From contig JAFANO010000030.1 in NCBI GenBank assembly GCA_019232645.1, positions 1 through 6,719 of the forward strand: DNA of 6,719 bases. Direction: 5' to 3'. The first letter of the stretch is position 1. Every line of letters begins with the position of its first letter. Below the pieces are notes generated by a model, which was not told the origin of the DNA, did not search any database, and was given only the letters and a program-made list of their open reading frames with translations. The DNA comes from Planctomycetaceae bacterium. Its GTDB lineage: Bacteria; Planctomycetota; Planctomycetia; Isosphaerales; Isosphaeraceae. The position numbers and the translations under genes were made by a program. Positions 1 to 4,069 of the stretch are shown here, piece by piece.

Positions 1-1220
1 AACGGGATCGGCGCGAAGTCGGTCTCGAACCGGAGGCCCGGGTGGGCCTCGACCTCGCCGGCCAGCGGCCGGGTGACCCAGAGGGTCGTCAGCTCCAGGG
101 TGTTGGGGATCAGCACCATCCGCGCCTCGTCGCGCGCGATCCGCCAGCAGGTGTCGAGGCTGGCGGCGACCACGTCGCGGTCGGTCGGCAGCGCCAGCGG
201 CACCCGGGCGCGGGTCAGGAAGTTGCTGGTCAGGCTGTTGACCCGCATCGGCACCGGGTCGAGCGCGCGGACGAGCCGCTCGGTGGTCAGGTCGGCCAGG
301 CCGATCCCCAGGGCGTTGCCCCGCGTCTCGGCCGAGAGGTCGAGCACGGCCAGCCGGGTGACGACCGGGCGCGGCAGGTCGGGCATCGTCTCGACCCGCT
401 GCCGGCCGATCACGTTGGGGTCGAGCCCGGTCCCGCTGTAGTTCTTGCCCAGCTCGCCCACGACCAGCACGTCGATCTGGTCGAAGGGGAGCCGCGCCAT
501 CAGCTCCCGGGCCTCGTCCAGCAGCAGGGGCTCGACGTCGAGCAGCTCCTCGGGCTCGACCGCCACGATCCGCGCGGTGTGCTCGCGCGCGTTCTCGAGG
601 ATCGCCAGGCCGAGGGCCACCGGCGTCTTCCTGAGCAGCAGCGCGCCGACCTCGGGGAGCATCCGCTTGAGCCCGGGCAGGCCGAGCTTGTGGACCTGCG
701 CCGCCCCCTGGCGCTTGCCCAGGCCGATCGCCAGCATCTTGAGCAGGCCGCTCTCATACCGCCCGGTGAACGAGGTGTGCGGCTTGACCCGGTTGAGCAG
801 GACGATCCCGTCGGTTTCGTACGCGTTCTTGTCGAAGTGGATCGGCAGGCCGAAGGCGTTGGTGCCCAGGACGACGGTGTCCATCTCGGAGCGGATGGGG
901 CAGCCGATCGCCTCCTCGGTGACGCCCAGCTCGGCCAGCAGCGCGCGCTGGCCGTCGGCGGTCCCGCCGCCGTGGCTGCCCATCGCCGCGACGACGAAGG
1001 GGGCACGGCCCAGCGCGCGCAGCGTCTCGACCGTGGCGCGGACGATCCGGTCGATCCCGGCGAGGCCTCGGCTGCCGACGGTCACCGCGATCGAGCCCCC
1101 GGCGGGGACCCGCTCGGCGATCCGGCTCGACCGGATCGCCTCCTCCACCGCCCTCGGGACGTCGGCGACCTCGGGTTGATCGAAGCTCTGGCGCACGCGG
1201 GCGATCGGGGGGAGGTCCAT
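1..1220 (-). CDS. LarA-like (DUF2088) nickel-pincer-isomerase superfamily protein, 3' end cut by the window
   Basis: The reading frame is open from an ATG at 1220 (minus strand) to the window edge, giving 406 codons without a stop. Most of the protein is present, but the C-terminus is missing. The sequence matches the LarA N-terminal/DUF2088 family as I know it: a Gly-rich segment GSRGLAG (49-55), the signature GSHGGGTADGQ (81-91), a block RVKPHTSFTGRYESG (144-158), then LLKMLAIGLGKRQGAAQVH (159-177), and ELGKNYSGTGLDPN (256-269). LarA racemases bind the nickel-pincer nucleotide through a Lys and coordinate nickel with His. Lys161 and His177 lie 16 residues apart, the spacing I recall for Lys184/His200 of LarA, and His148 is a further candidate ligand. 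The fold and family are well supported. The substrate is unknown, and 'lactate racemase' should not be assumed. No larB, larC or larE cofactor gene is in view. There is no clear Shine-Dalgarno before the ATG; the start is chosen because the family-like sequence begins within about ten residues of it and no better start lies upstream in frame. The hairpin at 1403-1435 separates it from the upstream PEP-CTERM gene. Confidence 0.85.
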   Translation of the reverse strand, partial: MDLPPIARVRQSFDQPEVADVPRAVEEAIRSSRIAERVPAGGSIAVTVGSRGLAGIDRIVRATVETLRALGRAPFVVAAMGSHGGGTADGQRALLAELGVTEEAIGCPIRSEMDTVVLGTNAFGLPIHFDKNAYETDGIVLLNRVKPHTSFTGRYESGLLKMLAIGLGKRQGAAQVHKLGLPGLKRMLPEVGALLLRKTPVALGLAILENAREHTARIVAVEPEELLDVEPLLLDEARELMARLPFDQIDVLVVGELGKNYSGTGLDPNVIGRQRVETMPDLPRPVVTRLAVLDLSAETRGNALGIGLADLTTERLVRALDPVPMRVNSLTSNFLTRARVPLALPTDRDVVAASLDTCWRIARDEARMVLIPNTLELTTLWVTRPLAGEVEAHPGLRFETDFAPIP

Positions 1221-1500
1221 CGGTGCGGTCTCGGTCTCGGTGCTTCTCGGAATATCAGCGCGGAGGCCCGCCCGACGGCCGATCCTTGGGGGCAGATGAC
1301 GGGTCTCGGGTGCCGGAGGAGGTCGAAGGTCGCGCCACGAGGCGTGGGGGGCCCGACCTCGAGGGCCGCGCGGGGATGATCTTACCGGAAACCCAGGGCG
1401 CGCCAAAGCCCCTCGCCTTCGCGGGGGGCTTTTGGCATCGCCTCATCCGGGTCCGGCGCTCCCTCGAGCCGAGGCCCGGGGCACCGGATCGTCGCCCAGC
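1221..1500. other. Intergenic region between the LarA-like and PEP-CTERM genes
   Basis: This gap of 280 nt lies between two minus-strand genes. It holds the hairpin terminator at 1403-1435. The promoter of the LarA-like gene should also lie here, but I found no convincing -35/-10 pair. A short direct repeat, GGTCTC twice in tandem, sits at about 1227-1238, immediately upstream of the LarA-like start. The open frames crossing the gap look like extensions of antisense shadows. Confidence 0.5.
1403..1435 (-). terminator. Hairpin terminator downstream of the PEP-CTERM gene (possibly bidirectional)
   Basis: A 9-bp stem, GCCCCTCGC (1408-1416) with GCGGGGGGC (1421-1429) and one G-T wobble, closes a CTTC loop. 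It is extended by AAA (1405-1407) with TTT (1430-1432) and then CC/GG around a single bulged T. It starts about 65 nt past the stop of the minus-strand PEP-CTERM gene. Read on the minus strand the stem is followed by TTTGG, and on the plus strand by TTTTGG, so the U-tract is short on both. This is typical of an intrinsic terminator in a GC-rich genome. It would isolate the LarA-like gene from upstream transcription. Confidence 0.65.
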
Positions 1501-2280
1501 TCAGGCGAGGTCGAGGCGGCCCTTGCGGACCCGGCGCACCAGGGCGATGGCCCCCATCATGCCGGCCCAGGCCAGGATCGTGGCCGGCTCGGGCACGGGG
1601 GCCGGCTCGATCAGACCGTTCACGGGAGAGTAGGCCGAGGTCAGCGATGAGGACGGGTCGATCGGGTTCGAGGCCATGATGCTGACGAACTTCTGCGTGG
1701 GTGCCTGGTTCGTCAGCACGACGAACGTGGCGCTGTTGTTGCCGGCCTGCAGCGCGGGGATCCCTTGGTTCTTGTCGAAGTACGTGGCCAGGAGCGAGCC
1801 GGAGCTGGTCTTCGGCTCCCAGTCCAGTTCCGTGGGCGTCTGGGTCCCCGGCGCGCCGATCCCACCGATGGCGCCGTCCGTGATGGTATAGGCACCAACC
1901 TTGGTGCCCGTGCCTGTGAGGTCGGAGAGGATCGGAGTGGAGTTGAACTTCCAGGACGTGCCCTTGAGGTCGACCGGGGAATTGTCCGAGTCCGTGACGT
2001 TGTTCAGGTCGTACTGGTAGGCATACGCATACAGACCAGCGGCGGGGCCCGTCCCTTGGAACACTTGCGACACCACGTTGCCCGAGGCCGGGGACCCTTG
2101 GTACGTGAAGGGAGACGAGATCACGGAATCGCCCGAGATCGGCTGGAACAAGCTGTTGAACGTCGCCGATGGCAGATTTTCGGTGGTCAAGGGCGTGATG
2201 GCGTCGGCTCGGACGAACGGGGCGGCCAGGCCCAGAGTCAGACCGGTCGCCAGGGCGAGAGTCTTCGTGAACGTTTTCAT
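1501..2280 (-). CDS. Secreted PEP-CTERM sorting-domain protein
   Basis: The product is a 259-residue exported protein of unknown specific role. It has a Sec-type signal peptide: MKTFTK, then the hydrophobic LALATGLTLGLAA (8-20), with possible cleavage after VRADA (23-27). The secreted body is rich in Ser, Thr, Asn, Gly and aromatic residues (about 28-225). The C-terminus carries the tripartite PEP-CTERM signal: VPEP (229-232), a hydrophobic segment ATILAWAGMMGAIALV (233-248), and a basic tail RRVRKGR. In characterised PEP-CTERM/exosortase systems the signal is recognised by an exosortase, with suggested cleavage near the PEP motif and links to surface polysaccharide; no exosortase gene is in this window. 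The ATG at 2280 is preferred over an in-frame ATG at 2334. It is preceded by GGAAGA at roughly 9-nt spacing and gives a clean signal peptide, while the 18-residue extension would be arginine-rich and would overlap a strong inverted repeat. I recognise no enzymatic domain in the body, which is consistent with a structural surface protein. Confidence 0.88.
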   Translation of the reverse strand: MKTFTKTLALATGLTLGLAAPFVRADAITPLTTENLPSATFNSLFQPISGDSVISSPFTYQGSPASGNVVSQVFQGTGPAAGLYAYAYQYDLNNVTDSDNSPVDLKGTSWKFNSTPILSDLTGTGTKVGAYTITDGAIGGIGAPGTQTPTELDWEPKTSSGSLLATYFDKNQGIPALQAGNNSATFVVLTNQAPTQKFVSIMASNPIDPSSSLTSAYSPVNGLIEPAPVPEPATILAWAGMMGAIALVRRVRKGRLDLA

Positions 2281-2304
2281 AACTTGCGATCTTCCAGGGT
2301 TGAT

Positions 2305-2326
2305 CTGGCGGTTCGCCAGGCGAACC
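2305..2326 (-). promoter_or_regulatory. Overlapping inverted repeats just upstream of the PEP-CTERM start
   Basis: GGTTCGCC (2310-2317) and GGCGAACC (2319-2326) are perfect 8-bp inverted arms around a single base. CTGGCG (2305-2310) and CGCCAG (2314-2319) form a second perfect 6-bp stem that shares bases with the first. The two folds are mutually exclusive. The nearest end is about 25 nt upstream of the start codon. It could be a protein operator (17-bp palindrome) or a leader RNA switch; the sequence does not decide between them. Confidence 0.4.
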
Positions 2327-2348
2327 CGCCTCATGCGAGTCAGTCCAT

Positions 2349-2400
2349 CAACTCGCCGGCCGGAGAACGACTCCGGACGGGCCCCGCGGGCCGTGAGTTG
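2349..2400 (-). promoter_or_regulatory. Candidate three-way-junction RNA in the PEP-CTERM leader
   Basis: On the minus strand these 52 nt divide completely into three stems. P1 is CAACTC paired with the terminal GAGTTG (2400-2395 with 2354-2349). P2 is ACGG-CCC paired with GGG-CCGT with one bulged C and a GCG loop (2394-2377). P3 is CCGGAG/CTCCGG with a TCGTT loop (2376-2360). No unpaired bases separate P1 from P2 or P2 from P3, and five (CCGGC) separate P3 from P1. The pairing is read directly from the sequence; its existence as RNA is inferred. It matches no riboswitch or RNA family I recognise. Confidence 0.35.
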
Positions 2401-2425
2401 CGCGACGAGCGCGGGAGAGGACGAC

Positions 2426-2443
2426 CGATCGATCCCTCGATCG
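2426..2443 (-). promoter_or_regulatory. 7-bp hairpin with GGGA (GNRA-type) tetraloop in the leader
   Basis: CGATCGA (2426-2432) and TCGATCG (2437-2443) are perfect inverted arms. On the minus strand the loop reads GGGA, which fits the stable GNRA class; on the plus strand it would read TCCC, which does not. This orientation bias favours a structured transcript in the direction of the PEP-CTERM gene. Confidence 0.4.
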
Positions 2444-2590
2444 AGAGCGACGGCCCGACCCCGAAGCCGACTTCCCGGGACACACCCGGAGCCACCACGT
2501 ACCGCCCGGGCCGAGCCGGTCGGTCGCGAGGCCCAGGTGCATTCCGTCGCGCTGGCGGACGCTCGGGAATTCGGCTCGTCTCAGGGGGTG

Positions 2591-2625
2591 GCCCAGGTCT
2601 CGAGACACCGTCTCGTCCCATGGGC
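2591..2625 (-). repeat. Nested inverted repeat
   Basis: An outer 5-bp pair GCCCA (2591-2595)/TGGGC (2621-2625) encloses a symmetric 5x5 internal loop and an inner 6-bp stem CGAGAC (2601-2606)/GTCTCG (2610-2615) with a 3-nt loop. GTCTCGAGAC (2597-2606) is also a perfect palindrome, so an alternative pairing exists. The function is unknown; it may belong to the PEP-CTERM leader. Confidence 0.3.
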
Positions 2626-2631
2626 GTCGGG

Positions 2632-2664
2632 AGGGTATCATCACCCCCCGATGGGGTCAATACC
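2632..2664 (-). promoter_or_regulatory. Weak promoter candidate within an inverted repeat, upstream of the PEP-CTERM gene
   Basis: On the minus strand TTGACC (2660-2655) matches five of six bases of a -35 box. Seventeen bases later TACCCT (2637-2632) matches only three of six bases of a -10 box. The same bases form an inverted repeat: GGTAT (2634-2638)/ATACC (2660-2664) around ACCCC (2643-2647)/GGGGT (2653-2657). It could instead act as a hairpin at the end of the DedA transcript, although no T-run follows. Confidence 0.25.
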
Positions 2665-2680
2665 GACTTCTTCGCCGCGG

Positions 2681-2701
2681 CCGCTCACCGCTCACCGCTC
2701 A
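2681..2701. repeat. Tandem heptamer CCGCTCA, three copies
   Basis: Three perfect copies of CCGCTCA lie head to tail immediately beyond the stop codon of the minus-strand DedA gene. On that strand each unit contributes a TGA. The seven-base period puts stops in all three frames just after the gene end, including a second in-frame TGA six bases downstream of the annotated one. This is a simple sequence repeat with no known function. Confidence 0.6.
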
Positions 2702-2704
2702 GCC

Positions 2705-3559
2705 TCAGCGCGAGTGTGGCTCCAGGGGGCGCGTGCCGCCGCGATCGACCCCGAGGCCGAGCGTCCCGGCCGGGACGTCGTCCCGGGCGAGCGGGCCGCC
2801 CCCCGGCGGCCGATCACCGGGCGTCGACGGCCGGGGGTCGCCCTCCGCCGGCGAGTCGCCGGGGACCAGGGCAGGGTCCGGGACCGCGACGGCCGCGGAG
2901 GCGTCGTGGTGGGGGTGCAGGTCGTCGGGCGGCAGCGGGGCGTCGTCGGCGATGAGCACCCGAGGGCCGACCGGCAGCGCCGCGCGCTGCCGGCCCTTGT
3001 AATAGCGATAGGCGATCCAGGCGGCCAGCGCCACCGCCGCGATCGCCGTCAGCCAGTGCTTCACCCGGTCGAAGCTGGTCTCGATCTGGTGCGCGAAGAC
3101 GAAGCCCAGGCCGAACATCAGCATCGTGCTCAGCGACGCGGCGACGACGTCCGTCAGGAACAGTTTCAGCGCGGGCAGCTTGAGGACGCCCGCCGTCAGG
3201 TAGGCGGCCGTCCGGAACCCGACGGCGAACCGGCCCAGGATCAGGATCTTGAAGCCGTGCCGGTGGAAGTAGCCCTTGATCTGCGCCTCGCGCGCCGGCG
3301 ACAGGAACTTCCGGGTCAGCGGCAGGCTCATCACCCGCTCGCCGTAGAAGACGCCGAGGGAGTAGACGACGAAGTCGCCGATCAGCACCCCCACGAAGCA
3401 CGACGCCAGGGCGATCGGCCACCACATCCGCTCGCTCTTCGAGAGGACGGCGGCCAGGATGATGGGGGCTTCCTCGGGGACCGGCAGCCCCAGGCCGCCG
3501 AGTATCAACAGCAGCGCGATCCCCAGGTAGCCGAGTTTTCCGATCAGTGCTTCCGTCAA
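2705..3559 (-). CDS. DedA-family (SNARE-associated/VTT) membrane protein
   Basis: The product is a 284-residue inner-membrane protein of the DedA family, whose members act in lipid translocation, proton-dependent membrane homeostasis and envelope integrity. Visible hallmarks are the N-terminal hydrophobic stretch GYLGIALLLILGGLGLPVP (10-28) running into PEEAP, which corresponds to the usual PGE turn (Glu30), then GDFVVYSLG (61-69, Asp62), and GRFAVGFR (109-116), whose Arg110 and Arg116 have the spacing of the essential arginines of E. coli YqjA. Further hydrophobic segments are about 46-70, 105-127, 133-156 and 170-187. A hydrophilic tail rich in Pro, Asp, Ala and Gly follows (about 190-284); it is unusual for the family, but its third codon positions are G/C, so it looks coding. 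I chose the TTG start because AGGGAG lies six bases before it and the protein then begins, as the family does, just ahead of the first hydrophobic segment. In-frame ATG starts further upstream would add hydrophilic, low-similarity sequence. The exact substrate is unknown. Confidence 0.88.
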   Translation of the reverse strand: MTEALIGKLGYLGIALLLILGGLGLPVPEEAPIILAAVLSKSERMWWPIALASCFVGVLIGDFVVYSLGVFYGERVMSLPLTRKFLSPAREAQIKGYFHRHGFKILILGRFAVGFRTAAYLTAGVLKLPALKLFLTDVVAASLSTMLMFGLGFVFAHQIETSFDRVKHWLTAIAAVALAAWIAYRYYKGRQRAALPVGPRVLIADDAPLPPDDLHPHHDASAAVAVPDPALVPGDSPAEGDPRPSTPGDRPPGGGPLARDDVPAGTLGLGVDRGGTRPLEPHSR

Positions 3560-3571
3560 CCCCGACTCCCT
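3557..3571 (-). promoter_or_regulatory. Ribosome binding site that sets a TTG start for the DedA gene
   Basis: On the minus strand AGGGAG (3571-3566) is followed by six bases and then TTG (3559-3557). No comparable Shine-Dalgarno sequence was noticed ahead of the upstream in-frame ATG codons. Confidence 0.6.
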
Positions 3572-3635
3572 CTCGCACCGCCCGGACCCGCCCCGATGCC
3601 GCCCCGCGAGACGGATGCCGACCTCAGGAATTGGT

Positions 3636-3641
3636 ATCATA
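3636..3641 (-). promoter_or_regulatory. -10-like element (TATGAT) upstream of the DedA gene
   Basis: On the minus strand TATGAT (3641-3636) matches five of six bases of the sigma-70 -10 consensus and lies about 77 nt before the TTG start. No matching -35 box is visible at 16-18 nt, so this is tentative. The octamer ATGATACC that contains part of it recurs at 2641-2634. Confidence 0.3.
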
Positions 3642-3745
3642 TCGCCGTCCGGACGTCGAGGGACGGATCTCCCCCGATCGTCGAGCCGCTTCGGCATGTC
3701 TCATACGCATTCCGGAATCTTTTGTGCCCTTTGTCCGGATCTCAC

Positions 3746-3768
3746 ATTTGAGCTTTCCAATTTCAAAT
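3746..3768. repeat. AT-rich inverted repeat in the divergent intergenic region
   Basis: ATTTGA (3746-3751) and TCAAAT (3763-3768) are perfect inverted arms with an 11-base spacer inside the only AT-rich patch of the region. The dyad could bind a regulator shared by the two divergent genes. It is short enough to arise by chance. Confidence 0.3.
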
Positions 3769-3809
3769 CAACAGATCGGTGCCCAAAATCCCTGGGACCC
3801 GTATCAGGA

Positions 3810-3838
3810 GACGCCTCGCCCTCGGACCGAGGGGCGTC
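3810..3838. repeat. GC-rich hairpin in the divergent intergenic region
   Basis: CCCTCG (3819-3824)/CGAGGG (3828-3833) closes a GAC loop and is flanked by GACGC (3810-3814)/GCGTC (3834-3838), with a four-base bulge on the left. A competing fold pairs GACGCCTCG with CGAGG and CGTC around a two-base bulge. No T-run follows on either strand, so it is not an obvious terminator. Confidence 0.35.
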
Positions 3839-3902
3839 CCGCCTCGGCCCGGTGACCGATGCGCCGACGTGCGGGTCGGCTTGGCCGAGGGTCCGGTCCG
3901 TC

Positions 3903-3931
3903 TTGACGGTCGGGGAGATTCCGAATAGCAT
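3903..3931 (+). promoter_or_regulatory. Sigma-70-like promoter for the CARDB gene
   Basis: TTGACG (3903-3908) matches five of six -35 bases and TAGCAT (3926-3931) four of six -10 bases. The spacer is the optimal 17 bases. Transcription would start near 3938 and give a leader of about 130 nt before the ATG at 4067. Confidence 0.5.
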
Positions 3932-4050
3932 TCCCACCTGCTTCCCACGGAGGGGTAGTCGCCGACACCTTGCCGACGCGCCGGGCCGGGGATGCGGACC
4001 GAGGCGCCACATTCGGCCCCTGGTCCCGTCTCGTGCACGCCGTCTTCTCA

Positions 4051-4069
4051 AGGAGGAGAAGTCCCCATG
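4051..4069 (+). promoter_or_regulatory. Strong ribosome binding site deciding the CARDB start
   Basis: AGGAGGAG (4051-4058) lies eight bases before the ATG at 4067. This is the strongest Shine-Dalgarno match in the window. It rules out the upstream in-frame ATG at 3992, which would put this sequence inside the coding region. Confidence 0.75.

Larger units (their letters stand above)
2281..2704. other. 424-nt intergenic region dense in inverted repeats; long leader of the PEP-CTERM gene
   Basis: No convincing gene lies here. Frames up to about 106 codons exist but give low-complexity Pro/Arg-rich products without family resemblance. Reading down the minus strand toward the PEP-CTERM start, it contains a heptamer repeat (2681-2701), a weak promoter-like hairpin (2634-2664), a nested inverted repeat (2591-2625), a small hairpin (2475-2489), a 7-bp stem with GGGA loop (2426-2443), a possible three-way junction (2349-2400) and two alternative hairpins (2305-2326). 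If transcription begins near 2630, the leader would be about 350 nt, long enough for a cis-regulatory RNA. Confidence 0.5.
3560..4066. other. 507-nt divergent intergenic region between the DedA and CARDB genes
   Basis: I see no believable gene here; the frames crossing it are shadows. It contains a -10-like element for the leftward gene (3636-3641), an ATTCCGGAAT palindrome (3709-3718), a local AT-rich island (about 3716-3790) with an ATTTGA/TCAAAT inverted repeat (3746-3751/3763-3768), a GC-rich hairpin (3810-3838), a good promoter for the rightward gene (3903-3931) and a strong ribosome binding site (4051-4058). Confidence 0.6.

Noticed and set aside
42..1379. 445-codon open frame on the plus strand
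   Set aside because: It is antisense to the LarA-like gene, and its product is a low-complexity Arg/Gly/Asp/Gln-rich string with no family resemblance. This is typical of shadow frames in high-GC DNA.
2334..2336. Upstream ATG start for the PEP-CTERM gene
   Set aside because: It would add an Arg-rich 18-residue segment before a signal peptide that is already complete, and it overlaps the hairpins at 2305-2326.
2340..2660. Possible small minus-strand genes of 98 and 106 codons in the 2281-2704 gap
   Set aside because: The products are Pro/Arg/Ser-rich and resemble nothing. The frames run straight through the inverted-repeat structures, and no good ribosome binding site was seen.
2078..3751. 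557-codon open frame on the plus strand
   Set aside because: It crosses parts of two minus-strand genes and the intergenic region. The product is compositionally biased, and the DedA frame beneath it is unmistakable.
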